This document shows positions 52,608-61,694 of a stretch of DNA of 64,000 nucleotides, piece after piece (within the stretch, counting starts at the first letter, position 1; each line of letters opens with the position of its first letter). Position numbers and translations under genes: made by a program. The stretch is taken from contig JACRLZ010000004.1 in NCBI GenBank assembly GCA_016235125.1, forward strand, positions 248,001 to 312,000. The letters are read 5' to 3'. The stretch comes from Sphingobacteriales bacterium. Its GTDB lineage: Bacteria; Bacteroidota; Bacteroidia; Chitinophagales; Chitinophagaceae. Under the pieces are notes generated by a model that worked only from the letters and a program-made list of their open reading frames with translations, was not told the DNA's origin and did not search any database.

Positions 52608-54059
52608 ATGAAGATAGCTGTAGCGAAAGGCGACGGGATAGGCCCGGAAATCATGGATGCGGTATTAAAAATTTTTGCCGCCAATAAAGTGCAACTGGAA
52701 TATGAGTTTGTGGAAATGGGGAAATGGGTGTTTGATAAAGGATTCAGCAACGGCATGACGCCGGAGGCAAAAAAAACCATTGAATCACTCGGTCTGCTTT
52801 TTAAGGGACCCATGGAAACACCAAAAGGCAAAGGCGTAAAAAGCATTAATGTAACAGCCCGCAAAACATGGAACACTTTTGCCAATAAAAGAGAATTCAA
52901 ATCGCTGCATGGAGTAGATACGGTTTTCAGTAAAGCCGGCATTCCGGTAAACATAACTGTTGTGAGGGAAAATATCGAAGACACTTATGGTGGTATCGAA
53001 CACATGCTCACCCATGATGTGGCGCTGAGCCGCCGTTTTATAACCCGTCCGGGCAGTATGCAGGTAATCTGCTATGCATTTGAAATGGCCCGTCAGAAAA
53101 AAGCCAGGCGTATTACCTGTGGTCATAAAGCGAACATTATGAAAATTACGGATGGCTTATTCCTGGAATGTTTTTATGAAGTAGCAAAAGAATTTCCGGA
53201 ACTGAAAGCTGATGATGTGATTGTGGACGATCTCTGCATGAAACTGGTAACAAGGCCTGACAATTTTGATGTAGTGGTGCTTACCAATCTGCAGGGTGAC
53301 ATTGTAAGTGATCTTTGCGCTGGTCTGGTTGGAGGGCTGGGCTTTGCCCCATCTGCCAATATCGGCGATCATATTTCCATATTTGAAGCAGTGCATGGCA
53401 CAGCCCCTGACATTGCAGGAAAAAATATTGCCAATCCCACTGCACTTTTATTGAGTGGGTTTGCCATGCTTCGGCATGTGGGGCTTACTGAAAATGCTGC
53501 CGTCATTGAAAATGCACTACTTTATACTTTGGAAAGCGGAGTGCATACGGGTGATTTTGGTGACAAGACAAAACCTTCTGTAAACACAACCCGGTTTGCA
53601 GAAGCTATAATCAGCAATTTTGGTAAACTGCCACAGCAGGGAGCAGTAGAATTAATTTCAAATAAACCCGGCACACCAACTCCAATGAAACTGGAAACAA
53701 ACCCGATGATGGTTTCCAAAGAATCCGAAGATGAAATTATTGTTGGCGTTGACCTGTTTATCGAAAGCCATGAACAACCGGCAGCCATTGCTGAAAAATG
53801 TAAACGGCATGCTGGAGTGAAATTTAATCTCATCAACATCAGCAATCGTGGCACACAGGTATGGCCTACCGGTTCTGTCTATACCAATTTGGTGAATCAG
53901 TACAATGTCAGGTTTGAAAGCATTGATGATTTTCCATTGAATCAGCAGGATGTTATCGGCCTGTATGTAAGTATGAGTGGTAACTTTAAAATCTGCTCAT
54001 TTGAATTACTGAACATGTGGGGAGATAAGAAAGCTTATTCATTGGCGCAAGGCCAATAA
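52608..54059 (+). CDS. icd: NADP-dependent isocitrate dehydrogenase (Thermus-type)
   Basis: A 483-residue isocitrate dehydrogenase of the long Thermus/Rickettsia type. The dehydrogenase core starts IAVAKGDGIGPEIMDAV, with VRENIEDTYGGIEH (about 122-135) and the NAD(P) signature NLQGDIVSDLCAGLVGGLG, and there is a C-terminal extension after about residue 345. It oxidises isocitrate to 2-oxoglutarate in the TCA cycle. Full length and intact. Confidence 0.95.
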   Translation: MKIAVAKGDGIGPEIMDAVLKIFAANKVQLEYEFVEMGKWVFDKGFSNGMTPEAKKTIESLGLLFKGPMETPKGKGVKSINVTARKTWNTFANKREFKSLHGVDTVFSKAGIPVNITVVRENIEDTYGGIEHMLTHDVALSRRFITRPGSMQVICYAFEMARQKKARRITCGHKANIMKITDGLFLECFYEVAKEFPELKADDVIVDDLCMKLVTRPDNFDVVVLTNLQGDIVSDLCAGLVGGLGFAPSANIGDHISIFEAVHGTAPDIAGKNIANPTALLLSGFAMLRHVGLTENAAVIENALLYTLESGVHTGDFGDKTKPSVNTTRFAEAIISNFGKLPQQGAVELISNKPGTPTPMKLETNPMMVSKESEDEIIVGVDLFIESHEQPAAIAEKCKRHAGVKFNLINISNRGTQVWPTGSVYTNLVNQYNVRFESIDDFPLNQQDVIGLYVSMSGNFKICSFELLNMWGDKKAYSLAQGQ

Positions 54060-54061
54060 CC

Positions 54062-54406
54062 TTAGCCTGATTGTTTTGAATTGGAATAACCATTCTTCAA
54101 CAACCATTGCATCACTTTCTCCCGTTGATCTCCCTGAATAATTATTTCACCGTCTTTCGCTGAACCTCCGGTACCGCAAAATGATTTAAGTTTCTTGCCC
54201 AGCTCTTCAAGGTCTTTTTCCTTTCCAATAAAACCCTTCACAAGAGTCACCGCTTTTCCTGCCCTGTGTTTTGTGTCCAGCCATATTCTTAGATTTTGCT
54301 TCGATGCAGGCAAGGTTTCTGTATTATCCTGTACGGGTTCAAAGGAAAAATTCGGATCAGTGCTGTACACAAATCCTCTTGAATCGGTTTTATTCTTTTT
54401 GTTCAT
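54062..54406 (-). CDS. yciH: SUI1/YciH-family translation factor
   Basis: A 114-residue protein with the SUI1 domain in its second half (VTLVKGFIGKEKDLEELGKK and FCGTGGSAKDGEIIIQGDQR). It is related to eIF1 and probably checks translation initiation. Gene end and icd end are 2 bases apart (convergent). Confidence 0.92.
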   Translation of the reverse strand: MNKKNKTDSRGFVYSTDPNFSFEPVQDNTETLPASKQNLRIWLDTKHRAGKAVTLVKGFIGKEKDLEELGKKLKSFCGTGGSAKDGEIIIQGDQREKVMQWLLKNGYSNSKQSG

Positions 54407-54537
54407 AAGACCTCCCTGCCCTCCAAAGAAGGGTTCTTAATTTCCGAAAGATTGCTGTTTTCCTTTATTATCCGTTTTTTTAAAGCCTCGGGTAAAAAAC
54501 TTTTAAGAATTCTCCAGTCAGCAAATAAAATTTCTCT

Positions 54538-55422
54538 TTAAGGTTCCAAAGTCCCTCCTGCGGAGGGATTTAGGGAGGCCTTCAAACTCATATCCAAACT
54601 CCTCGCCTGGTGTATCAGCGCACCCACACTCACATAATCCACTCCCGTTTTTGCATAGTCTTCAATATTATCGAGATTGATGCCGCCGCTGGCTTCGGTT
54701 TCAAAATTATCGCCAATTAAATCAACTGCCTCCTTTATTTGTTCCGGTTTAAAGTTATCAAGCATGATACGAAATACCTTTCCTTTTCCAACAGCTATCA
54801 CTTTCTTCACATCCTCAATGCTTCTGGTTTCCACTTCTATTTTTAAGACCGGCTTCGCCGTTCGTACATATTTATCAGCTTTTAAAATAGCTTTTTCTAT
54901 ACCTCCGCAATAATCAATATGATTATCCTTCAGCATTATCATGTCAAACAAACCGAAGCGGTGATTATAGCCCCCTCCGATCCGTACGGCTTCTTTTTCC
55001 AGCAGCCTGAAATTTGGAGTTGTTTTTCTTGTATCGAGCAGTTTTGTTTTAAATCCCTTCAGTTTGTCAGCATACTGTTTTGTCAATGTGGCAATGCCAC
55101 TCATCCGCTGCATACAATTCAATACAAGTCTTTCGCATTTTAGAATAGTATGCACCCTTGCTTCCAGTTCAAAGGCTTTTTCACCGGATTTCATCTCATC
55201 CCCGTCTTTTTTAAAAGGAATAAAAACGGCAGAAGGTTCCCCATAATGAAAAATTTTTTCGGCTACCATCATCCCTGCTAATATTCCGTCTTGTTTGATC
55301 TTTAAAACTGCTTTGCCCATTGCTTCCGGAGAAATACAGGCAAGGGTAGAATGATCCCCATCACCCAGGTCTTCTTTCAGCGCTTCTTCGATCAAATGCT
55401 GTAAAACTTTTTTAAAGTTCAT
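54538..55422 (-). CDS. nadC: Nicotinate-nucleotide pyrophosphorylase (carboxylating)
   Basis: A 294-residue quinolinate phosphoribosyltransferase for NAD synthesis. Blocks visible are EDLGDGDHSTLACI, KLLDTRKTTPNFRLLEKEAV, RIGGGYNHRFGLFDMIMLKDNH and the C-terminal EASGGINLDNIEDYAKTG. The last residues (after SLDMSLKA) are read from a CCCTCC/GGAGGG palindrome, so the usual C-terminus was replaced or extended by a REP-like unit. It is preceded by the DUF4783 gene, a pairing common in Bacteroidota. Confidence 0.95.
   Translation of the reverse strand: MNFKKVLQHLIEEALKEDLGDGDHSTLACISPEAMGKAVLKIKQDGILAGMMVAEKIFHYGEPSAVFIPFKKDGDEMKSGEKAFELEARVHTILKCERLVLNCMQRMSGIATLTKQYADKLKGFKTKLLDTRKTTPNFRLLEKEAVRIGGGYNHRFGLFDMIMLKDNHIDYCGGIEKAILKADKYVRTAKPVLKIEVETRSIEDVKKVIAVGKGKVFRIMLDNFKPEQIKEAVDLIGDNFETEASGGINLDNIEDYAKTGVDYVSVGALIHQARSLDMSLKASLNPSAGGTLEP
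54546..54577. repeat. REP-like palindrome at the 3' end of nadC
   Basis: TCCCTCC (54552-54558), 3 bases, then GGAGGGA (54562-54568), followed by TTTAGGGAGG. It provides the last dozen codons of nadC (SLNPSAGGTLEP). Confidence 0.6.
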
Positions 55423-55440
55423 GGGTACAAAAATAACAAA

Positions 55441-55474
55441 GCCCCGTCATCCTGAGCGTATCGAAGGACGGGGC
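55441..55474 (-). terminator. Terminator after the DUF4783 gene
   Basis: GCCCCGTC (55441-55448) and GACGGGGC (55467-55474) form a perfect 8-bp stem with an 18-base loop, followed on the minus strand by TTTGTTATTTTTG. The ATCCTGAGCG and TCGAAGGA words of the loop are typical of an abundant intergenic repeat. Confidence 0.7.
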
Positions 55475-55496
55475 CTTTATATTATTCTCTGAATTT

Positions 55497-55886
55497 TTAT
55501 TCTATTGCCTGGAAGCGGATTTCCTTTACCACTTCTTTATTGTTTTTTGTTTTCATAAAAACATTGGTGCGGAAATTACCGGAATTGGTTTGAAGTGTAC
55601 CTATGCAGAAATGACCGTCGGGACCATCCCCTTTGTGTTTCAGTTCAAATCCCTTAACACCATTGTTTTTAAAAAAGTCTTTTACGATCAGCTGAGCCTG
55701 CGCCTTGCTGTAACTATCGCTTTTATCAGGTAATGTCAGCTCAATATTCTCATCAAAATACTTTGAAAGGTCACCCGAATTGCCTGATCGCAATGCTCCA
55801 ATTACTTCATCAATGCTTCCTTGCTGTACAAATGAAGAAAGCAGGATAAAGGAACCAACCAACAGTGTGCTGAAAAGGGTTTTCAT
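55497..55886 (-). CDS. DUF4783 secreted protein
   Basis: A 129-residue secreted protein (signal ending SSFVQQG) with an NTF2-like fold typical of DUF4783: IDEVIGALRSGNSGDLSKYF, AQAQLIVKDFFKNNGVKGFE and a final VKEIRFQAIE. The function is unknown. It lies 74 bases upstream of nadC on the same strand, but a strong terminator separates them. Confidence 0.88.
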   Translation of the reverse strand: MKTLFSTLLVGSFILLSSFVQQGSIDEVIGALRSGNSGDLSKYFDENIELTLPDKSDSYSKAQAQLIVKDFFKNNGVKGFELKHKGDGPDGHFCIGTLQTNSGNFRTNVFMKTKNNKEVVKEIRFQAIE

Positions 55887-56078
55887 GTTAAAATGATTTC
55901 AAGGGTAATAATCTAAAAACATGCCATCTTTTTCGGATAATTCTTACTCCACAAATTACTAAAAACCAGCTTCTTTGTCTCATCTTTGCCGCCAGTTAGA
56001 TGATTTGAATGTAGATTTACACAGCATTCTTCCCTGAAAATGAATGTAGTTATACTATTTATAAATTGTTATTAACAA

Positions 56079-57602
56079 ATGCCGGAAAGAAAAGTCATTT
56101 TGGTGATTATGGACGGATGGGGACTGGGGCAGGTTGCATCTTCAGATGCTATACAGAATGCCAATGTTCCCTTTACAAATTCTCTATACAAAAAATATCC
56201 GAATACCACATTAATCACCTGTAGTGAAGCGGTTGGTTTACCTGAGGGTCAAATGGGAAATTCTGAAGTGGGCCACCTCAACCTGGGTGCCGGAAGAGTA
56301 GTTTACCAGGAACTTCAACGAATTAATGTAGCAATTAAAAATGGTTCTTTTTCCGGGAATGAAACCCTGCTTAAAGCAATTCGTTTCTCTAAAGACAATA
56401 AAAAACCATTGCACCTGCTGGGATTGGTGAGTAATGGCGGTGTTCATTCCCATATCAATCACCTGAAAGCAATAATTGATGTATGCAATGAAGAAGGACT
56501 GAAAGAAGTATACATTCATGCTTTTACTGATGGCCGTGACTGTGATCCGAAAAGCGGGTTGGGTTTTATAAAAGAGTTGCAGGAACACCTGAATAATTCT
56601 GTAGGGAAAATTGCTACCGTAAGTGGTCGTTATTATGCAATGGACCGAGATAAAAGATGGGAAAGGGTTAAACTTGCTTATGATGCGTTGGTGAATGGGC
56701 TGGGAGAAAAAGCTATAGATGCGTTGCAGGCTGTTGAAAACTCCTATGCGAAAAATATTACGGATGAGTTTATCAAACCAACCATAATCGTTGATGAAGG
56801 ACAGCAGCCTCTGGCTCTGATAAAAGATGGAGATGTGGTCCTTTGTTTCAACTTCCGGACTGATCGTTGCAGGGAAATAACACAGGTATTGACCCAAACC
56901 GATATGCCTGATTACGGAATGAGGAAACTGTCATTGAATTATACCACCATGACAGAGTACGACCAGACCTTTAAAAATGTTTTTGTCATTTTTGATAACG
57001 ACAATCTGAATAATACACTTGGCGAAGTGATGCAACAGCATGGTCTGAAACAGATACGCATTGCGGAAACAGAAAAATATCCGCATGTAACTTTTTTCTT
57101 CAGTGGCGGTCGTGAAGTACCGTTTGAAGGAGAAAAAAGAATCATGATACCTTCTCCAAAAGTCGCTACTTATGACCTGAAACCCGAAATGAGTGCATAC
57201 GAAGTCACAGTGGCCTTGCTTCCTGAAATAAAAAGTAAAACCTCCGATTTCATTTGTTTAAATTATGCCAATGCAGATATGGTAGGGCATACCGGTGTGT
57301 GGGAAGCGGCTATCAAAGCAGTTGAAACGGTAGATAAATGTGTGGAGCAAATTGTAACTACCGGGTTGGAAAATGGCTATACTATTTTTTTAACTGCAGA
57401 CCACGGAAATTCTGATTACATGATAAACGAAGATGGTTCACCTAATACAGCGCATACCATGAATCTTGTTCCTTTTTTTATTATTGATAATAACTGGAGG
57501 GGTGAGATCAAACCCGGCAAACTGGGAGACATAGCCCCAACCATATTAAAAATGATGAAACTTCCGATTCCTGCTGAGATGACGGGAAAAGTATTGATTT
57601 AA
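56079..57602 (+). CDS. gpmI: 2,3-bisphosphoglycerate-independent phosphoglycerate mutase
   Basis: A 507-residue iPGM of the alkaline-phosphatase superfamily. Metal-site residues are in VILVIMDGWGLG, the catalytic serine is Ser62 in GQMGNSEVGHLNLG, and further metal ligands lie in FRTDRCREI and LTADHGNSDYMI. It interconverts 3- and 2-phosphoglycerate in glycolysis. Full length, intact. Confidence 0.97.
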   Translation: MPERKVILVIMDGWGLGQVASSDAIQNANVPFTNSLYKKYPNTTLITCSEAVGLPEGQMGNSEVGHLNLGAGRVVYQELQRINVAIKNGSFSGNETLLKAIRFSKDNKKPLHLLGLVSNGGVHSHINHLKAIIDVCNEEGLKEVYIHAFTDGRDCDPKSGLGFIKELQEHLNNSVGKIATVSGRYYAMDRDKRWERVKLAYDALVNGLGEKAIDALQAVENSYAKNITDEFIKPTIIVDEGQQPLALIKDGDVVLCFNFRTDRCREITQVLTQTDMPDYGMRKLSLNYTTMTEYDQTFKNVFVIFDNDNLNNTLGEVMQQHGLKQIRIAETEKYPHVTFFFSGGREVPFEGEKRIMIPSPKVATYDLKPEMSAYEVTVALLPEIKSKTSDFICLNYANADMVGHTGVWEAAIKAVETVDKCVEQIVTTGLENGYTIFLTADHGNSDYMINEDGSPNTAHTMNLVPFFIIDNNWRGEIKPGKLGDIAPTILKMMKLPIPAEMTGKVLI

Positions 57603-57633
57603 AAAATTAGTTTACATTTAAAAAACAAATAGT

Positions 57634-58134
57634 ATGTATAAAAGATTTATAAGGCCGCTATTATTGTTTTTGCTGGCAGCTTTGGTTATCATACAATTTT
57701 TTCATCCCAAACCCAATAAATCAAAAGGAGATCAACCTAATTTCATTGGAAAGAATTTTGCAATTCCTGCAGATGTAAAATCTATTTTAGACAAAGCCTG
57801 TATGGATTGTCATAGTAATAATACCCGTTATCCCTGGTACACCAATATTCAGCCTGTTGACTGGTGGATAACCAAACATGTCAATGAGGGAAAAAAAGGA
57901 TTGAATTTTGACGAGTACAGCAACAAGCGTCTTCGTTATCAATATCACAAGATGGAAGAAGTGATAGAACAGGTAAAGGAAGGCGAGATGCCCCTGAACT
58001 CTTATTTATGGATTCACAAGGATGCTAAGCTTGGCCAGGAAGAAAAGAAAAAGTTGCTTGACTGGGCGAACTCAGTAATGGATACAATGAAAGCAAGATA
58101 TCCCATCGACAGTCTTGTAAGAAAGAAACAATAG
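57634..58134 (+). CDS. Haem-binding domain protein (Haem_bd)
   Basis: A 166-residue protein with an N-terminal membrane anchor (residues 7-23) and one heme c motif, CMDCH (56-60), followed by NNTRYPWYTNIQPVDWW, the pattern of the Haem_bd family. It would be a periplasm-facing monoheme protein. It lies between gpmI (31 bases away) and the probable heme-type TonB receptor group on the same strand. Confidence 0.9.
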   Translation: MYKRFIRPLLLFLLAALVIIQFFHPKPNKSKGDQPNFIGKNFAIPADVKSILDKACMDCHSNNTRYPWYTNIQPVDWWITKHVNEGKKGLNFDEYSNKRLRYQYHKMEEVIEQVKEGEMPLNSYLWIHKDAKLGQEEKKKLLDWANSVMDTMKARYPIDSLVRKKQ

Positions 58135-58156
58135 TAAATTTGACCGCTGCTACTGC

Positions 58157-58660
58157 ATGAAAAAAATACTTACCAAGATTTTTTCATTTATCATCCTGCT
58201 GGCTATAGCATTTCCTTTATTACACATTTTTATCATTCAGATAAGACAGCAGAAACTGCAAAAAGAGATGGAAGTAAGGCTCGGTACTGAAATCCTGCAT
58301 ACCATCACACTGGATAAAAAAGAAGTTCATTGGATCAAGGCAGACAAAGAAATAATGGTTGATGGTAAGATGTTTGATATAAAATCCATTTCTATCAAGG
58401 GAAATAAAATCACTTTTTCGGGATTGTATGATGATGACGAAACGGAACTTATGGCCCGGTTTAAAAAAGATCATCAGAATAATTTCCCCGGTACAACTCA
58501 ATTAACACAGCTTTTCCAGCTCTTACAGTCATTATACAAAAACCCGACCACAGATGAATTATCCATACCTGTTTTTTTAAGGAAAGAGTTAACAGGCCGC
58601 TTTACTTTTTTCCCTTCTTCTCCTTTTATTTCTATTATTACTCCTCCTCCGCAAGTTTGA
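58157..58660 (+). CDS. Small membrane-anchored hypothetical protein next to TonB receptor
   Basis: A 167-residue protein with one N-terminal helix (about 5-28) and a mostly soluble remainder (KMFDIKSISIKGNKITFSGL). It ends in FFPSSPFISIITPPPQV. No family is recognised. The placement directly before a TonB-dependent receptor on the same strand suggests it helps that transporter. Confidence 0.72.
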   Translation: MKKILTKIFSFIILLAIAFPLLHIFIIQIRQQKLQKEMEVRLGTEILHTITLDKKEVHWIKADKEIMVDGKMFDIKSISIKGNKITFSGLYDDDETELMARFKKDHQNNFPGTTQLTQLFQLLQSLYKNPTTDELSIPVFLRKELTGRFTFFPSSPFISIITPPPQV

Positions 58661-58710
58661 TTACAAGGATTCTTTATTTATTTAATTATCTCAGTAATCA
58701 AAAAATAATT

Positions 58711-60942
58711 ATGAGAAAGATTGTATTTCTTTTTGCAGTAGTATATGCAGGGGCAGCTGCCTGGTCACAAACCGACAGCACTACGGAGAAAACGCTGGAA
58801 GAAGCGGTGGTTTATTCCAATAAGTTTGTAGAGAAGAAAAAAAACCTGGCACAAAAGATTGATGTCATATCAGCAAAGACCATTGCCCGGCTTAACGGAC
58901 AAAATACAGGCGACTTATTGATCAACACCGGAAATGTATTTGTACAAAAAAGCCAGCAAGGCGGAAGCAGCCCTGTAATTCGGGGATTTGAAGCAAGCCG
59001 TATATTACTGGTAGTAGATGGAATCAGGATGAACAATGCCATATACAGAAGCGGACATCTTCAAAATGCTATCTCCGTCGATCAGAATATGCTTGAAAGA
59101 GCGGAGGTGATGTATGGCCCAGCCTCTACTCTTTACGGAAGCGATGCTTTAGGAGGAATTATTCATCTTCGAACTAAATCGCCTGTTCTATCTCCAGGTG
59201 GCAAATTCCTGGTTACCGGATCGGCGTTTGCAAGGTATAGTACAGCAAATGAAGAAAAAACAGGTCATGCAGATGTTAGTCTGGGCGGGCAAAAATTCGC
59301 CTGGCTTCAATCTTATTCTTACAGTGACTTTGGGGATATGAAAATGGGTAATGATTATCCCAATAAATATCCAAATTTCGGCAGGCGATCCCGGTACATT
59401 GATAACATCGGCGGTATAGATTATGTAATCACCAATGACGACGACAGGATTCAGCGTTTTTCCGGTTATAAGCAATGGGATGTTACGCAGAAGCTTCTCT
59501 TTCAACAAACCGATAAAGTAATTCATCGTATTAATGTGCAGTATTCAAACACCAACGATGTTCCCCGCTATGACCGTTTGCAGGATATGAAAGATTTCGG
59601 AGGCAGCATCGGTACCACACTTCGGTATGCCCAATGGTATTATGGTCCGCAAACAAGATTGCTTGGAGCATATGAATTAAATATAATTCATGCCGGTTTC
59701 CTTAGTGAACTGAAAGTAAATCTCAATTACCAGGACATTAAAGAAAGTCGCCACACAAGAGAGTATCGTCGTTATGACATGCTTGACAGCCGCCGGGAGC
59801 ATGTAAAGGTTTTTGGATTTAATATTGACGGCAGATTTGACTGGAAACATAAAAACCTGAACGAAATAAACTTTGGCCTGGATGGCCAACTGAATGATGT
59901 AAAATCAGTAGCAAACAGAACAAATATCAATACAGGTGCAGTTTCAAAACTGGACACCCGTTATCCCGATGGAATAAATAAAATGAATTCTTTCGGCCTG
60001 TATGCCCAGCACTTAGTCAAATTAAAAGGCGGTAAACTGATAATCAATGATGGCATCCGTGTTCAGATACTGAGCCTGCATTCGACCATTATTGACAATT
60101 CATTTTTCAATTTTCCCTTTACTGATATTAAGCAAACACCATTTGCCATCACCGGCAATTTAGGTTTGGTGTATTTGCCTTCTGATAATTTCAGGTTTAC
60201 AGGAAATCTTTCATCTGGTTTCAGGGCGCCCAATATTGATGATGTAACCAGAATTTTTGAGTCAAGCACCGCTATTAGAAGATTAGTTGTTCCCAATCCG
60301 GATATCGGACCTGAATACACCTACAATTTTGATATTGGTTTTTCTCAAAACATAGAAGGCAAAGCACAAGCGGAACTGACGGTTTTTTACACTTCGTTCA
60401 AAGACGCTATTGCTACTGCTCCTTTTAAATTAAATGGACAGGACTCTGTTCTTTATAACGGCACTATGTGTGCCGTATATGCAAGCCGCAATATAAATAA
60501 GGCTTATTCAAGGGGTATAAGCGGCAGATTGAAAATCAATCTAAGCAAAAAAATAGCCTGGGATAATACTATTACCCAAACTTATGGAAGGTATAAAGTA
60601 TCCGGCGGTAAAAAACCACTTGATCATGTGCCACCTGTTTTTGGGAAAACAAGCATCACTTATACAGATAAAAAATTTAATACCGAAGCTTATCTTCTGT
60701 TTAATGGTTGGAAACGAATTAAGGATTATAACCCTGATGGAGAAGACAATCAGCAATATGCCACCCCTGATGGAATGCCCGGATGGCTCACTATTAACTG
60801 GAGGGGCAGTTATGCCTTTACCAAATACCTGATACTGCAAGCTGGCGTTGAAAACATCACCGATCGCAACTACCGTTATTTTGCATCGGGATTTTCAGCC
60901 ACGGGCCGCAATTTCATACTTGCCTTAAGGGCAAACTGGTAG
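58711..60942 (+). CDS. TonB-dependent receptor, heme-receptor-like
   Basis: A 743-residue outer-membrane receptor from the ATG at 58711 (signal peptide ending AAAWSQ). The plug domain shows VIRGFEASRILLVVDGIRM and YGPASTLYGSDALGGIIHL. The barrel ends TGRNFILALRANW with a terminal aromatic residue. SSGFRAPNIDD (about residue 505) and VPNPDIGPEY (about 528) match the FRAP and NPxL boxes of HmuR/HemR-type heme receptors. An adjacent haem-binding protein supports heme as substrate, though metal or other siderophore-like cargo is possible. Confidence 0.9.
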   Translation: MRKIVFLFAVVYAGAAAWSQTDSTTEKTLEEAVVYSNKFVEKKKNLAQKIDVISAKTIARLNGQNTGDLLINTGNVFVQKSQQGGSSPVIRGFEASRILLVVDGIRMNNAIYRSGHLQNAISVDQNMLERAEVMYGPASTLYGSDALGGIIHLRTKSPVLSPGGKFLVTGSAFARYSTANEEKTGHADVSLGGQKFAWLQSYSYSDFGDMKMGNDYPNKYPNFGRRSRYIDNIGGIDYVITNDDDRIQRFSGYKQWDVTQKLLFQQTDKVIHRINVQYSNTNDVPRYDRLQDMKDFGGSIGTTLRYAQWYYGPQTRLLGAYELNIIHAGFLSELKVNLNYQDIKESRHTREYRRYDMLDSRREHVKVFGFNIDGRFDWKHKNLNEINFGLDGQLNDVKSVANRTNINTGAVSKLDTRYPDGINKMNSFGLYAQHLVKLKGGKLIINDGIRVQILSLHSTIIDNSFFNFPFTDIKQTPFAITGNLGLVYLPSDNFRFTGNLSSGFRAPNIDDVTRIFESSTAIRRLVVPNPDIGPEYTYNFDIGFSQNIEGKAQAELTVFYTSFKDAIATAPFKLNGQDSVLYNGTMCAVYASRNINKAYSRGISGRLKINLSKKIAWDNTITQTYGRYKVSGGKKPLDHVPPVFGKTSITYTDKKFNTEAYLLFNGWKRIKDYNPDGEDNQQYATPDGMPGWLTINWRGSYAFTKYLILQAGVENITDRNYRYFASGFSATGRNFILALRANW

Positions 60943-60963
60943 TTTTTCGGGCCCGAATTATTC

Positions 60964-61000
60964 AAAAGGATAAAGGTTTTGACCTTCATCCTTTTATTTT
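60964..61000 (+). terminator. Terminator after the TonB receptor
   Basis: AAAAGGATAAAGG (60964-60976) pairs with CCTTCATCCTTTT (60983-60995) with one mismatch, followed by ATTTTTCC. It lies 22 bases after the stop codon. Confidence 0.65.
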
Positions 61001-61082
61001 TCCTTCCAGCAACCGAATTTTTACATTTTGTGCAGCATCCGTACAGGAAAATTGTCTAAATTACAGGCAACCAAAGGGAGTT

Positions 61083-61661
61083 ATGACCGAGGAAGCCATA
61101 TTAAAAGGGTGTTTACAAAACGATGCCACAGCCCAAAGGGAGTTGTACAACCGGTACAGTCCGAAAATGCTGGCTGTGTGTTATCGTTTTGCTCACAACC
61201 GGGAAGATGCTGAGGATATGCTTCAGGAGGGTTTTATTAAGGTCTTTACACAGATGCACACTTTTGAGAATCGGGGAGCTTTTGAAGGATGGATCAGGAG
61301 GATCATTGTACATACCTGCATTAACATCCTCAAGAAAAATAAAAAGTTCAATGAAAGTGTGGATATCATTCACGCCACCGGCATACAGGTAAGAGAAGAC
61401 AGTGTACCGGCAATTATTCAGGCCAAACAGGTGGTAGAATGTATCAGGCTATTGCCTATCGGATACCGGACGGTGTTGAATCTTTATGCAGTAGAGGGTT
61501 ACAGTCACCGGGAGATATCCAATATGCTGGATATTGAAGAGAGCACCAGCCGAAGCCAATACACCCGGGCAAGAGCGATGCTTGAAGATATTTTGATTCG
61601 CAAAAGGATACTGCAAAAACCAAAACAACAAACAGATTGGCTGGCTGCTATTGGCCGGTAA
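61083..61661 (+). CDS. ECF-type RNA polymerase sigma factor
   Basis: A 192-residue sigma-70 family ECF factor. Region 2 covers about residues 20-90 (LYNRYSPKMLAVCYRF, DAEDMLQEGFIKVFTQM) and region 4 about 125-180 (LPIGYRTVLNLYAVEGYSH, REISNMLDIEESTSRSQYTR). It is followed 33 bases later by a single-pass membrane protein that may control it. Confidence 0.94.
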   Translation: MTEEAILKGCLQNDATAQRELYNRYSPKMLAVCYRFAHNREDAEDMLQEGFIKVFTQMHTFENRGAFEGWIRRIIVHTCINILKKNKKFNESVDIIHATGIQVREDSVPAIIQAKQVVECIRLLPIGYRTVLNLYAVEGYSHREISNMLDIEESTSRSQYTRARAMLEDILIRKRILQKPKQQTDWLAAIGR

Positions 61662-61694
61662 CAATCAATAACGTACCCAAATGGATGGCTGATT

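Noticed and set aside
56238..56897. A 219-codon minus-strand frame inside gpmI
   Set aside because: gpmI is full length and intact on the plus strand; the antisense frame has no family features or start signal.
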